DNA of 47,682 bases, from positions 1-47,682 of the forward strand of contig NZ_FQUL01000016.1 of assembly GCF_900128965.1 (NCBI RefSeq), read 5' to 3'. Each line of letters begins with the position of its first letter. Position 1 is the first letter of the stretch. The DNA is from Ferrithrix thermotolerans DSM 19514 (GTDB lineage Bacteria > Actinomycetota > Acidimicrobiia > Acidimicrobiales > Acidimicrobiaceae). The notes beneath the pieces were generated by a model, which was not told the origin of the DNA, made no database searches, and saw only the letters and a list, made by a program, of their open reading frames with translations. The position numbers and the translations under genes were made by a program. Shown here one piece after another: positions 27,142-36,668 of the stretch.

Positions 27142-28104
27142 GTGGAGTCGGGTTGGATAGTCAGGGTTGTGGACCTTCAGGGCTTTGGCGGTGCTAACCG
27201 ATCCGAAGGATTCCTAAAGATTAGAGATGCAGAGATAGAGGGAGAGGTCTTATCTGCCCAGTTTACGAAGGATGTGGTCGAGAGATTGTCGGATTCGCTT
27301 CAGGGATCTGACGCTGTATTGGACCTTGCCTTTAGTGACGACGAGGCGGTGAAGGCGGGCCTAGCCTGTGGTGGCGTTGCCCAGCTGGCGGTGTTCCGTG
27401 AAGACTCTTTTCCAGACTCCTACTTTGACTTAGTGAGTAAAAGAGAACCCTTTGTCACCGTCACGGTATCCTCTCCTGGAGCCGCACCGGGTATCTACGT
27501 ACTTTCCCAGGAACTCAAGTTGCCTGCGAACCTTCCATCAAAGGTCACCAATGGCGCAGAGGAGCTGCTCCGATCCATGAGGAGAGGCATGCAGACGATA
27601 AGTGAGGCCGAAACGACCTATTACCTTTCGTTCGTTGCACCTCCTACGCATCTTGTGGTTCTTGGAGGCGGAGAACTGGCTGCGTCGCTCTGTGAACTCT
27701 CTTCCTATCTCGGGTGGAGCGCCGACATAGTTGTTGAGGGTGAGAGTCAGTCTAACTCACTAAAGGATGGGGGAATAGTACTTGGGCCCTTAGACGCCTT
27801 GGTGGTGCTTTCTCATAACCATGACTTCACAACCAGCTTCATTGCAGAGACGCTCTTGTCATCACCAAAGACCTATGTAGGATCGTTGGGTTCCCGTCAC
27901 ACGCAGTCTGAGCGAAGAAGAAGGCTTCTTGAATTAGGTTGCAGTGACGATTTAGTAAATGGGATCTATGGTCCAATTGGTATCGATGCGGCGGCCCAGA
28001 GCGTGGAGGAAACGGCGCTTGTTATCTGCTCTGAGATACAGGTACACAAGTCGGGTCGCCCGCTGCGCCATCTGAGGGACTCTGCTGGACCTATCAACGC
28101 GTAA
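27142..28104 (+). CDS. XdhC/CoxI-family protein
   Basis: Proteins of this family bind molybdenum cofactor and load it, as the sulfurated form, into xanthine or CO dehydrogenase type enzymes. The 320-residue protein has an N-terminal XdhC/CoxI segment and a C-terminal Rossmann-like XdhC_C domain with VVLGGGELAASLCELSSYLG, LDALVVLSHNHDFTT and TYVGSLGSR, then GPIGIDAAAQSVEE. Both are diagnostic. The N-terminal domain is divergent. The GTG at 27142 follows GGAGG by five bases, so it is better than the earlier GTG at 27130, which lies on the ribosome site. No molybdenum hydroxylase subunits are in the window. Confidence 0.82.
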   Translation: MESGWIVRVVDLQGFGGANRSEGFLKIRDAEIEGEVLSAQFTKDVVERLSDSLQGSDAVLDLAFSDDEAVKAGLACGGVAQLAVFREDSFPDSYFDLVSKREPFVTVTVSSPGAAPGIYVLSQELKLPANLPSKVTNGAEELLRSMRRGMQTISEAETTYYLSFVAPPTHLVVLGGGELAASLCELSSYLGWSADIVVEGESQSNSLKDGGIVLGPLDALVVLSHNHDFTTSFIAETLLSSPKTYVGSLGSRHTQSERRRRLLELGCSDDLVNGIYGPIGIDAAAQSVEETALVICSEIQVHKSGRPLRHLRDSAGPINA

Positions 28105-28191
28105 GGGAACAGGGTTAGCGTATCGGTCCTAGGTGGATAGGGCAGGTTTGTTTTGCTAAGGTGATGACGAGACAAGCACAGGAGGAAACCG

Positions 28192-30195
28192 ATGAGTTGG
28201 CAACCGATGGATCTAGCTCCCCAAAGAGATGACTTAGACGCGTTGGCGATTACGACACTAAGGATGATGTCAGTTGACGGAGTTGAGGCGGCGAACTCCG
28301 GTCATCCAGGTCTGCCTCTTGGGGCTGCGCCCATGGCATGGACTCTCTTTAGGTACTTTTTACGGTTTAACCCAAGTGATCCCAAAGATCCCCTTCGCGA
28401 CCGCTTCGTGCTCTCAGCGGGGCATGGTTCAATGCTTCTGTACTCCCTGCTTCATCTCTTTGGCTATCCCGTGAACGTTGAGGATCTGAGAGCCTTTCGT
28501 AAACTTGGGTCGATAACTCCTGGCCATCCCGAGTTTGGGGTGACGGCAGGGGTTGAGACCTCTACGGGCCCGTTGGGTCAGGGTATAGCAAATGCTTGTG
28601 GTATGGCGATTGCGGCCCAGATGCTCCATGGCAAGGGAGCGGTTGCACGAGAGGACATGCCTAGGGTTTTTGCGATCTGTTCAGACGGTGATCTAATGGA
28701 AGGTATCTCCAACGAAGCCTCTTCTCTCGCTGGTCACTTGGGCCTTGGAAACCTCTTCGTGTTTTACGATAATAACGCCATATCGATAGACGGATCTACT
28801 GAACTAGCCTTTACTGAGTCCAGGATCGAGCGTTACAGGGCTCTTGGATGGCGCTGTGTTGAGATCACAGACGGAAACTCTCACCAAGAGATCAAAAGAG
28901 TGCTTGACGAGGTACTATTTGAACACGTGTCCATGCCGACCTTTATATCTGTAAGGACGATCATTGGATATGGGGTGCCTGGGCGTGAAAACACTGAGAA
29001 GGTTCATGGTGCGCCTCTCGGCCCAGAACTGACAAGCCAGCTAAAGCAACGCTTTGGATGGCCGACTGAGAGTTTCTACGTCCCTGAGGAGGTCCGTACC
29101 CTCTGTGCTGACATAGTGCAGGAAAAGGCGGCAGAGCTAGCATCGGCGAGGAGTCGTTGTCCGATGGAGCCACGCTTTGAGGAGTTCACGCAATCCAGAA
29201 TCGACGAGGTATTTTCCAGGGTTATGTCCTCTTTTGAGCCGGGTAAGGCTCTTGCCACCAGGGTGTCGTCGGAGAAGGTTCTTTCGCAAGTCGTTCCCGC
29301 TTTATCTTCCATGGTAGTTGGTACGGCAGATCTGGCTGAATCGACCGGCATGGCACTGAAGATGGAAGCCTTCTCCCAAAGTGACCGATCGGGGCGCTTC
29401 ATCCACTACGGGGTGCGAGAGCACGCTATGGGAGCCATCATGAACGGAATCCACCTCTTCGACGAGCGGCTTAGGGTGGCTGGGTCTACGTTCTTGGTGT
29501 TCTCGGACTATATGAGAGGAGCGATCAGGCTCTCTGCCCTCATGCGTATACCGGTCACCTACGTCTTTACCCACGACTCGGTCGGAGTTGGTGAGGACGG
29601 ACCTACACACGAGCCAATCGAACAGATCAACGCTCTCAGACTCATACCTCATCTAGAGGTATTTAGACCAGCGGACGCTCATGAGACTGCGGTTGGTTGG
29701 AAGATGGCGGTTAGTCGTTTGAAGGATCCTATGGCTTTGGTCCTTTCCCGTCAGGCGCTTGATGACTTAGGTGATGTAAACATAGATCAGGTGGAGCGAT
29801 TTGGAGCAAGAGTGGTCCATGACGGTGATGGTGGGCTAGATTTGATTATCGTTGCCACCGGTTCTGAGGTGGCCTTGGCTTTAGGTGTCGCCAAGGAGAT
29901 AGAGCAACAGACGGGCTTGCGCAACCTCAGAGTCGTCTCGATGCCCAGCCGAGATCGATTTTTAAGTCTTTCGATCCAAGAAAGAGAGGAGATCCTACCA
30001 AGGGGTGTTCCGTCTGTCTCTGTAGAGGCAGGAACGCCGATGGGATGGATGGAGGTTGTTGGCGAAGGAGGCCTTGTCATCGGCATCGAGGACTTTGGCC
30101 ACTCAGGGAAAGGTCCACTTGTGATGGCTGAGATGGGAATATCGGTTGAGAAAATTTATGCAAGGGTCAGAGACTGGTTCTTGTCTCGTTCCTAA
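28192..30195 (+). CDS. tkt: Transketolase
   Basis: Transketolase moves two-carbon ketol units between sugar phosphates in the pentose-phosphate pathway. The 667-residue protein has the full bacterial length. Motifs include NSGHPGLPLGAAPM, the thiamine-diphosphate motif CSDGDLMEGISNEA running to FYDNN, GTADLAEST, and THDSVGVGEDGPTHEPIEQ in the pyrimidine domain. The C-terminal domain follows. CAGGAGG lies just before the ATG. It stands alone with gaps on both sides, and no other pentose-phosphate gene is visible nearby. An intact catalytic set argues for a working enzyme. Confidence 0.97.
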   Translation: MSWQPMDLAPQRDDLDALAITTLRMMSVDGVEAANSGHPGLPLGAAPMAWTLFRYFLRFNPSDPKDPLRDRFVLSAGHGSMLLYSLLHLFGYPVNVEDLRAFRKLGSITPGHPEFGVTAGVETSTGPLGQGIANACGMAIAAQMLHGKGAVAREDMPRVFAICSDGDLMEGISNEASSLAGHLGLGNLFVFYDNNAISIDGSTELAFTESRIERYRALGWRCVEITDGNSHQEIKRVLDEVLFEHVSMPTFISVRTIIGYGVPGRENTEKVHGAPLGPELTSQLKQRFGWPTESFYVPEEVRTLCADIVQEKAAELASARSRCPMEPRFEEFTQSRIDEVFSRVMSSFEPGKALATRVSSEKVLSQVVPALSSMVVGTADLAESTGMALKMEAFSQSDRSGRFIHYGVREHAMGAIMNGIHLFDERLRVAGSTFLVFSDYMRGAIRLSALMRIPVTYVFTHDSVGVGEDGPTHEPIEQINALRLIPHLEVFRPADAHETAVGWKMAVSRLKDPMALVLSRQALDDLGDVNIDQVERFGARVVHDGDGGLDLIIVATGSEVALALGVAKEIEQQTGLRNLRVVSMPSRDRFLSLSIQEREEILPRGVPSVSVEAGTPMGWMEVVGEGGLVIGIEDFGHSGKGPLVMAEMGISVEKIYARVRDWFLSRS

Positions 30196-30343
30196 TTGTG
30201 GACGCTGCGATTGTGCGTTTTTACAGTTTGGTGGCGACCATATCAACCATTGCATTGAAAACTATCTGCTTCAAATGACATAACATCGTAGGTATAGATC
30301 ATTTAGTTTTATCTCGAATTACTCAGACTGAAGGAGTTTCCCC

Positions 30344-31402
30344 ATGGTGAGCACGGTAGGTCTTCTTGCGGAGATTAAAGATGGCGAGAGGAGGGTTGCA
30401 CTTGACCCAAGCGCTGTGGCTACCGTGGTGTCCCACGGATATCGAGTAAAGGTTCAAAGAGGAGCTGGCGTTAGGGCGGGCTTCTCTGACGAAGAGTACC
30501 TGAGCGTTGGTGCCGAGATTGCTGACGAAGCTAAGGATGTCTGGGCCTGTGATCTGGTGGTAAAGGTGAAAGAGCCGCAGCCGTCTGAGTGGCAGTACTT
30601 TAGGCCAGGCTTGATTCTGTTCGCCTACCTACATCTAGCAGCCGAGCCGGAGTTGACTAAGGCGCTTATGGACAGCCAAGTCGAGGCTTATGCGTTTGAG
30701 ACCCTTTCCTATCCAGCCGGTCTTCCACTCTTAGCTCCAATGAGCGAGGTCGCGGGGCGGGCTGCTGCGATTGTGGGTGCCTACTACCTGGCTGCTGGTT
30801 CAGGGACTCTTCTTGGCGGAGCAGCCGGTGTCCTGCCCGGAAGAGTGGTTGTAATTGGACTTGGTGTTGCAGGAACGATGGCAGCGCGTGGCGCTCGAGG
30901 AATGGATGCCGAAGTAGTTGGTGTTGATGTAGATCTGCACAGACTCTACCAGGCTCATCAGGAAGGTATTGTGACTGCGACTGTTGCTTCATCAGATCAC
31001 GCCATCTCGGAGGTTGTATCCAAAGCCGACTTGGTTATAGGAGCGGCGCTGGTCCCTGGTGCGAAGGCTCCCAAGATTGTGAAAAAAGAACACATTGCAT
31101 CGATGAGGCCAGGATCTGTGGTGGTGGACATCGCCATAGATCAAGGTGGATGTATCGAAACTGCCCGTCCGACCTCCCTTTCTCACCCGATATTTGAAGA
31201 GTTGGGAGTCATTCATTACTGTGTCACGAATATACCGGGACAGTACCCCCGCACATCGTCGAGGGCACTGTCAGCGGCTGTGGCTCCGCGACTCTTAGAT
31301 CTTGCGCAGGATCTCAACTCGCCGAAACTAGTCGGTTCGCTCAACGTCTCTGGCGGCAAGGTGGTCTACGAGGCAGTGGCTCAGTCCCTGGGAATCTCCT
31401 AG
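30344..31402 (+). CDS. ald: Alanine dehydrogenase
   Basis: Ald oxidises L-alanine to pyruvate and ammonium with NAD+. The 352-residue protein is a little shorter than most (about 370). It keeps the substrate residues Arg17 (ERRVAL), Lys76 (KVKEP) and His97 (AYLHLAA), the NAD-binding GLGVAGTMAARGARG, and the DIAIDQGGC motif. AAGGAG precedes the ATG. The next gene starts eight bases after its stop, so it heads an operon with the FAD oxidoreductase and the GabT-like gene. Its likely task here is to recycle alanine from the pyruvate-dependent aminotransferase in the cluster, releasing ammonium. Confidence 0.95.
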   Translation: MVSTVGLLAEIKDGERRVALDPSAVATVVSHGYRVKVQRGAGVRAGFSDEEYLSVGAEIADEAKDVWACDLVVKVKEPQPSEWQYFRPGLILFAYLHLAAEPELTKALMDSQVEAYAFETLSYPAGLPLLAPMSEVAGRAAAIVGAYYLAAGSGTLLGGAAGVLPGRVVVIGLGVAGTMAARGARGMDAEVVGVDVDLHRLYQAHQEGIVTATVASSDHAISEVVSKADLVIGAALVPGAKAPKIVKKEHIASMRPGSVVVDIAIDQGGCIETARPTSLSHPIFEELGVIHYCVTNIPGQYPRTSSRALSAAVAPRLLDLAQDLNSPKLVGSLNVSGGKVVYEAVAQSLGIS

Positions 31403-31410
31403 GAGAGTCG

Positions 31411-32796
31411 ATGGCTTGTGCTGCCTCCCCGCAGGCGCCCAGCTTTTGGCTGCATGCGATGGGAGCACGTAGGCAGCGAGGGTCTCTTGAGGCTAACTCT
31501 AGGATCGATGTCGCCATCGTTGGAGGTGGTCTCAGCGGACTTTACTTGGCCTACTATCTGAAAAAGGCTTCGCCTGCTCTAAAGATAGCGATATTTGAGG
31601 AAAGGTATGTCGGGTACGGAGCCTCAGGTAGAAATGGTGGCTGGGCCTCGGCGCTAGTGCCCTTTGACAAGGCGAGGCTTGAAAGAGATGTGTCGCTCTA
31701 TGAAGCGCAGAGGATTGACAAAGCCATGGTTGAAGGGGTGTACGAGATCGCCAGAGTGATCCAGGAAGAGGAAATCGACTGCGACTTTCATCTTGGTGGC
31801 ACTCTAATACTCGCCAGAAACGAGGCCCACAAGCGACGTCTGCAAAGCTACGTTCAACAGGAGAATCGATATCGATCTGAACCACGTCATCGATGGCTGG
31901 ATCGAGACGAGGTCGAGCTTCGGCTTCGAGGAACGGACTCGCTTGGTGCGGCCTTCGATGAGGTGTGCGCTAGAGTTCATCCTGCCAAGTTGGTTTACGG
32001 TCTCGCTAAAGCCGTTGAGAGGCTCGGAGTTCAGATCTATGAAGGGACTAAGGTATCTAAGATCTCAAAGGGAAAATTGACGACGGACGCAGGTTATCGG
32101 GTTGAGGCTATGCACGTACTACAGTGTACAGAGGCCTTCAGCGCTGGTATAGATTCTCCGTTAAAGGCGTCTATTGTCCCAATCTACTCGCTGATGATCG
32201 TAACTGAACCTCTCGATGACCGATTCTTTGACGAGGTGGGATGGTCAGGTTTCGAGACCGTCTCTGATGGCAGAGGCTTGATAATCTACCTCCAACGCAC
32301 GGCGGACAACAGAGTTGCTATCGGCGGTAGGGGTGCACCGTATCTTTTTCGAGGTACTCTAAGCGACGAGGCAGAGACCAATCCAAAGGTCAAAGCCGCT
32401 TTAGTTGATGCTCTTTTAGATCTTTTTCCCTATCTCAAAGAGGTAAAGGTCGCCTATGAGTGGGGCGGTGCAATCGCAATGACCAGAGACCTAACTCCCA
32501 ATATCTTTTATGACCACGACCTTGGTTACGGTGCCACCTTTGGCTATGGGGGAGACGGTGTCACTATGACAAACGTTGCGGGACGAACACTTTGCGATCT
32601 AGTGCTAGCAAAACAGAACGAACTCACTTCTCTGTGTTGGGTGGGTCACAGGTCGCGCCCTTGGGAACCGGAGCCTCTTCGTTACCTAGGAATTAATAGC
32701 TCAATACTGCTAGCTCGAATGATCGATGCGAAAGAGTCTGAAGGAAAAGATGCCAATGGTCTAAGAAGGGTCTTTAGTCTACTAGTGCCAAAGTAA
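31411..32796 (+). CDS. FAD-dependent amine oxidoreductase, PuuB/glycine-oxidase-like
   Basis: The 461-residue protein belongs to the DAO (D-amino-acid oxidase) fold, close to gamma-glutamylputrescine oxidase-like enzymes. It has an FAD-binding VAIVGGGLSGLYLAYYLKK, then GYGASGRNGGWASALVP, which is typical of this subgroup, and a C-terminal ATFGYGGDGVTMTNVAGRTL where the isoalloxazine lies. The leading PSFWL is also typical of PuuB relatives. It probably oxidises a primary or secondary amine. It follows ald by eight bases with AGGAGAG at its start and is in one operon with the GabT-like gene. The exact substrate is unproven. Confidence 0.85.
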   Translation: MACAASPQAPSFWLHAMGARRQRGSLEANSRIDVAIVGGGLSGLYLAYYLKKASPALKIAIFEERYVGYGASGRNGGWASALVPFDKARLERDVSLYEAQRIDKAMVEGVYEIARVIQEEEIDCDFHLGGTLILARNEAHKRRLQSYVQQENRYRSEPRHRWLDRDEVELRLRGTDSLGAAFDEVCARVHPAKLVYGLAKAVERLGVQIYEGTKVSKISKGKLTTDAGYRVEAMHVLQCTEAFSAGIDSPLKASIVPIYSLMIVTEPLDDRFFDEVGWSGFETVSDGRGLIIYLQRTADNRVAIGGRGAPYLFRGTLSDEAETNPKVKAALVDALLDLFPYLKEVKVAYEWGGAIAMTRDLTPNIFYDHDLGYGATFGYGGDGVTMTNVAGRTLCDLVLAKQNELTSLCWVGHRSRPWEPEPLRYLGINSSILLARMIDAKESEGKDANGLRRVFSLLVPK

Positions 32797-32861
32797 AGGT
32801 CTAAGACGATTGGGCAACGCTTAGTTAGTTGTTTAGTGACTAAGAAAGGAAGGGAAGAACG

Positions 32862-34130
32862 ATGACGGAGAGATCCAGACTAGCACCGGTATGGTCGAAG
32901 TTAACAGATCTTGAGGTGGTGTCCGGGCGTGGCGCCTATGTGTACACAAGAGACGGTGAGGAGTACCTAGACCTAACTTCAGGGATTGCGGTTACATCGA
33001 CTGGGCACAGTCATCCAAAGGTGGTGGAGGCGATAGCTCTACAAGCGCAACGTTTCATCCACGCTCAAGTCAACATATATACGCACGACCTTCTTGAACC
33101 GTTGGCACAAAGGCTCTACGACTTGACACCTAAGACTATCGAAAGTTTCTTTTTCTCCAACTCTGGGGCTGAGGCTACCGAGGGAGCGATAAAGCTTGCT
33201 CGTCAGTACACAAAGAGACCCAACGTGATAGTGTTTCAGGGATCTTTCCATGGACGAACTTCACAAGCGATGGCGATGACTACCTCTCGCACCGGTTACC
33301 GAGCAGGACACATGCCTCTGCCAGCGGGTGTTTTCGTGGCGGTGACACCTGGGTACCTCGAAGGTGAGGCGGTGTCAGACGATGATCCACGCGTAGAAAG
33401 AGCACTAGCCTATCTCGACTATCTACTTCTAGCCCAGAGCGCTCCGTCGGAGACGGCAGCCTTTATTGTTGAACCGGTGCTTGGCGAAGGTGGTTATCTT
33501 CCAATGCCGAAAAGGTTCTTGGAAGGTGTTGCCGAGAGAGCCAAGGAGCACGGAATCTTGTTCATAGTGGACGAGGTTCAGACCGGCTTTGGCAGAACCG
33601 GCAAAATGTTTGCAGTTGAGCACTACGGACTAGAGCCTGACGTGCTTGTGATGGCAAAAGGCCTGGGTTCTGGATTTCCTATCTCGGCTATTGGAGCACG
33701 CCAGGAGATTATGGATCGATGGCCTGTGGGTAGCCATGGAGGAACTTATGGTGGAAACCCGATGGGATGTGCGGCAGCCTTAGCGACTATCGAGGTCTTG
33801 ACGGAGCCGGGGTTCATGGAGAACGTAAATGCGCGCGCTAGACAGCTTCGTGAAGGGCTTGAGTCAATCGCGGAGCAGGAGGAATCGATAGGGGACGTTC
33901 GTGGCCTGGGGCTTATGATAGGTGTGACTCTTTTGAACCCTTCTACCTCTAAGCCAGACGCTGATAGGGTGGCCAAGATAATTGCGCACGCAAAGAAGGA
34001 GTCCAAGGTTCTAATAATGAACGCTGGAACGTGGGGTAATGTAATACGCTGGATGCCGCCCCTTATCGTCGATGAGGTTCAGATCGAAAGAGGTCTCGAT
34101 GCATTTGCTCTGGCGCTAAAGAACTCTTAA
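32862..34130 (+). CDS. Class-III aminotransferase, 4-aminobutyrate aminotransferase-like
   Basis: The 422-residue PLP enzyme has the class-III set. It shows NSGAEATEGAIKLARQYT, the FHGRTSQAMAMT motif, Asp237 in IVDEVQTGFGRTG that bonds the cofactor ring, and Lys266 in VMAKGLGSG as the Schiff-base lysine. Its closest type by pattern is GabT, which turns GABA and 2-oxoglutarate into succinic semialdehyde and glutamate; acetylornithine-type relatives cannot be excluded. GGAAGGGA precedes the ATG. It ends the ald operon and is followed by a bidirectional terminator facing the convergent ALDH gene. Confidence 0.9.
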   Translation: MTERSRLAPVWSKLTDLEVVSGRGAYVYTRDGEEYLDLTSGIAVTSTGHSHPKVVEAIALQAQRFIHAQVNIYTHDLLEPLAQRLYDLTPKTIESFFFSNSGAEATEGAIKLARQYTKRPNVIVFQGSFHGRTSQAMAMTTSRTGYRAGHMPLPAGVFVAVTPGYLEGEAVSDDDPRVERALAYLDYLLLAQSAPSETAAFIVEPVLGEGGYLPMPKRFLEGVAERAKEHGILFIVDEVQTGFGRTGKMFAVEHYGLEPDVLVMAKGLGSGFPISAIGARQEIMDRWPVGSHGGTYGGNPMGCAAALATIEVLTEPGFMENVNARARQLREGLESIAEQEESIGDVRGLGLMIGVTLLNPSTSKPDADRVAKIIAHAKKESKVLIMNAGTWGNVIRWMPPLIVDEVQIERGLDAFALALKNS

Positions 34131-34168
34131 CTTCAAGTCTTACAACTATTTGTCTTTGACGTTTATCG

Positions 34169-34205
34169 AAACCTCCCCTTGTCGTTGACGAGGGGGGGTT
34201 TCATT
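34169..34205. terminator. Bidirectional intrinsic terminator
   Basis: AAACCTCCCC (34169-34178) pairs with the G-run and TTT at 34192-34201 across a short loop. It has A and T tails on the two sides. It lies between the convergent GabT-like and ALDH genes and would serve both. Confidence 0.8.
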
Positions 34206-34262
34206 TTAACAGGAGGTTTTGCTATCCCTTCGGATATAGGTCGAATAGAGCGCAGATACAGA

Positions 34263-35699
34263 CTACTCCCCGATGTAAGACATAACGTGTTTTATCCTTG
34301 TGTAGTCTTCAAAGCCGTACATCGAGAGGTCTTTGCCGTACCCCGAGTGCTTGAATCCGCCGTGTGGCATCTCGGCCACGATAGGGATATGGGTGTTTAT
34401 CCACACAGCACCAAAGTTCAATCCCTTCGACATCCTCATTGCTGTTGCGTGATCTTTTGTCCAGATAGATGAGGCAAGTCCGTACTCAACGTCGTTTGCC
34501 ATCTGAAGTGCCTCTTTCTCAGTCTCAAACCTCTGGACCGTGATTACCGGACCAAAGACCTCGTTCTGGACGATCTCGTCGTCTTGATGGAGATCCACAA
34601 CCACCGTTGGAGCGAAGAAAAATCCCTGTTCGGATACCCTGGTGCCTCCTGCAACGACCTTTGCGTGCGACGGAAGCCTCTCTATGAGTCCTTCTACCCT
34701 TGCGAGCTGATTGGGGTTGTTTAGTGGACCATAAAGCGCATCTTCGGAGCTTGGGGGACCGGTCACTGTATTTCGTGCAAACTCACCCATGAGTTCGACG
34801 AAACGGTCGTACGCTTTTGCCTGTACGAGTACTCGGGACGCTGCGGTGCAGTCTTGACCGGCGTTGAAGTAGCCCGCTACGCCGATGCCTTCTACGGCTT
34901 TTTCCAAGTCTGCGTCGTCGAAGACGACTACTGGGGCGTTTCCACCCAGTTCAAGGTGCACCTTTTTGAGATCTTTTGCAGCGGTGGTTGCAACCTCGAT
35001 ACCGGCTCGGACAGAACCTGTAATAGAGACCATCTGGGGTGCTTTATGGGCAACGAGTAGCCGTCCAGTGTCTCTATCCCCGCACACCACGTTTAGCGTT
35101 CCCCTTGGAACAAACTCCGATATGATCTCAGCCATAAGTAGAGTCGATGCCGGAGTTGTATCAGAAGGCTTTATTACCAAGGTGTTTCCGGCGGCCAGAG
35201 CAGGCGCAAACTTCCAGACAGCCATCATCATTGGGTAGTTCCAAGGCGTTACCGCAGCGCATACGCCGATCGGCTCGCGACGGATCATGGAGGTATGATC
35301 AGTCATATACTCTCCAACTGACTTGCCTTCCAGATGGCGAGCTGCCGAAGCGAAGAAACGAATCTGATCGATCATCGGCGGTATCTCTTCTGACATCGTC
35401 AAGGAAACCGGTTTACCGGTATTTTGGCACTCTACCGCAACGAGCTCTTCGGCACGCGCCTCGAGTGCATCTGCGATCTTCATAAGAGCTAATGACCTGG
35501 CCGAAGGTGTCATCGAACTCCATGTGTCGAACGCCTCGCTGGCAGCTTGGAAGGCCAGGTCTACGTCTTCATCACGTGAGTTAGGTGAGGTTGCGTATAC
35601 TTCACCGGTGGAGGGGTCAACGATATTTAGAAACTCTTTGCTCTTCGCCGGTGTCTTTTTACCAGCTATAAAGTTGGTCAGTTCTGTCTTGGACGTCAT
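34263..35699 (-). CDS. Aldehyde dehydrogenase, aminobutyraldehyde-dehydrogenase-like
   Basis: The 478-residue protein (from the ATG at 35699) has all ALDH catalytic features: Asn153 (TPWNYP), Glu250 (HLELGGNAP) and Cys284 (NAGQDCTAA). The GQDCT form and the subgroup pattern are as in gamma-aminobutyraldehyde and betaine aldehyde dehydrogenases, which oxidise amino-aldehydes with NAD+. The open frame reaches back to 35906, but GGGAGG lies directly before 35699 and the conserved sequence starts there. It converges on the GabT-like gene and would make its substrate, GABA, from 4-aminobutanal. Final substrate assignment is inference from context. Confidence 0.93.
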   Translation of the reverse strand: MTSKTELTNFIAGKKTPAKSKEFLNIVDPSTGEVYATSPNSRDEDVDLAFQAASEAFDTWSSMTPSARSLALMKIADALEARAEELVAVECQNTGKPVSLTMSEEIPPMIDQIRFFASAARHLEGKSVGEYMTDHTSMIRREPIGVCAAVTPWNYPMMMAVWKFAPALAAGNTLVIKPSDTTPASTLLMAEIISEFVPRGTLNVVCGDRDTGRLLVAHKAPQMVSITGSVRAGIEVATTAAKDLKKVHLELGGNAPVVVFDDADLEKAVEGIGVAGYFNAGQDCTAASRVLVQAKAYDRFVELMGEFARNTVTGPPSSEDALYGPLNNPNQLARVEGLIERLPSHAKVVAGGTRVSEQGFFFAPTVVVDLHQDDEIVQNEVFGPVITVQRFETEKEALQMANDVEYGLASSIWTKDHATAMRMSKGLNFGAVWINTHIPIVAEMPHGGFKHSGYGKDLSMYGFEDYTRIKHVMSYIGE

Positions 35700-36099
35700 C
35701 TTGGTGCCTCCCAATTGCTTATATAGATTCGATGGTAGCCCAAATGAAGATGCATGTTTCCCTTTTTGCCTCAACTGAGAGGTTATTGTTTTGTACAAAT
35801 TTAGCGTTGCATATGTGGAGGATGCTCTAGCTGGAGGTTTAGTTGGGAGTTTGAGTAGGTGGATCTCTTCGACTGCGGTGCTTGGCTGTCTGTTTAGTCC
35901 ACCCAAACGTACCTCGCTTCGAAGGTAAAATATGCTTCAGCCTTACGGATTCGATAAGCAAAGTAACTGGAAATAGTGGAATCAGTATGATTCGTGATCA
36001 TAAATTACGAAATCCATCTAATTTAGAGCTATTATATCTTCTAGGCTCAAGCGTGTTTGAGTAAGTTATGCAACTTTTCAGTTGGGGGTGATAGTCCAT
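35700..36099. other. Intergenic region between ALDH and the Lrp-type regulator
   Basis: The roughly 400 bases are divergent promoter space. ATTCGT (35993-35998 region) and ACGAAAT nearby make an imperfect inverted repeat in an A+T-rich stretch ahead of the regulator, as expected for an Lrp/AsnC site. No separate gene is visible. Confidence 0.4.
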
Positions 36100-36630
36100 T
36101 TGGGCGAAGAGCAGCCGGCCGTGCAGTATGACTATATTCTGAGGCGCAAAGCGAAGGATCTTGAGTCGAACAGAGGGGGATCGGCCAGGGTTGACAACGT
36201 GTCTCTGCGCATTATCGAGTTGTTGCAGGGAGATGGTCGACTGTCCTATGCAACGATTGCCAAAGAGGTTGGACTGTCTGAAGCTGCTGTTAGACATAGG
36301 GTTCAGCGTCTCATCGACTTAGGTGTAATGCAGATAGTAGCGGTAACGGACCCTTTGAGTCTAGGTATGGGGAGACAGGCCCTAGTGGGTGTGAAGGTCT
36401 CTGGTGACCTAGTTGCAGTGGCGTCTGAGATCTCCAAGATCAAAGAGGCGGACTACGTGGTCATCTGCGCTGGTTCTGTGGATATATTCGTAGAGATCGT
36501 TGCAAAAGACGATGAGAGGCTGCTCCAGATCATAAACGGTGAGATTAGAGCCATTCCAGGAGTCGTGGCTACGGAGGCCTTTGTATACCTGAGACTGGCT
36601 AAACAGACATATTCATACAGTTCAAAGTGA
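36100..36630 (+). CDS. Lrp/AsnC-family transcriptional regulator
   Basis: The protein has an N-terminal winged helix (SLRIIELLQGDGRLSYATIAKEVGLSEAAVRHRVQRL) and a C-terminal RAM/ACT-like effector domain (VGVKVSGDLVAVASEISKI and the strand VEIVAKDDERLLQII). Such regulators bind amino acids. The frame is open to TTG 36082, but GGGGGTG at 36084-36090 best serves TTG 36100, giving 176 residues. It lies in the gap between the ALDH gene and the SpuC-like gene, and probably controls this amine-degradation cluster, perhaps sensing a downstream amino acid such as alanine or glutamate. Confidence 0.88.
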   Translation: MGEEQPAVQYDYILRRKAKDLESNRGGSARVDNVSLRIIELLQGDGRLSYATIAKEVGLSEAAVRHRVQRLIDLGVMQIVAVTDPLSLGMGRQALVGVKVSGDLVAVASEISKIKEADYVVICAGSVDIFVEIVAKDDERLLQIINGEIRAIPGVVATEAFVYLRLAKQTYSYSSK

Positions 36631-36668
36631 GGGCAGCAAAGGCTGCCTGTGTTAGGTAAGTCAAGGAG

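Noticed and set aside
35700-35906. 69-codon N-terminal extension of the ALDH gene
   Set aside because: The extension has no family pattern. ATG 35699 has GGGAGG just upstream and the conserved sequence begins there.
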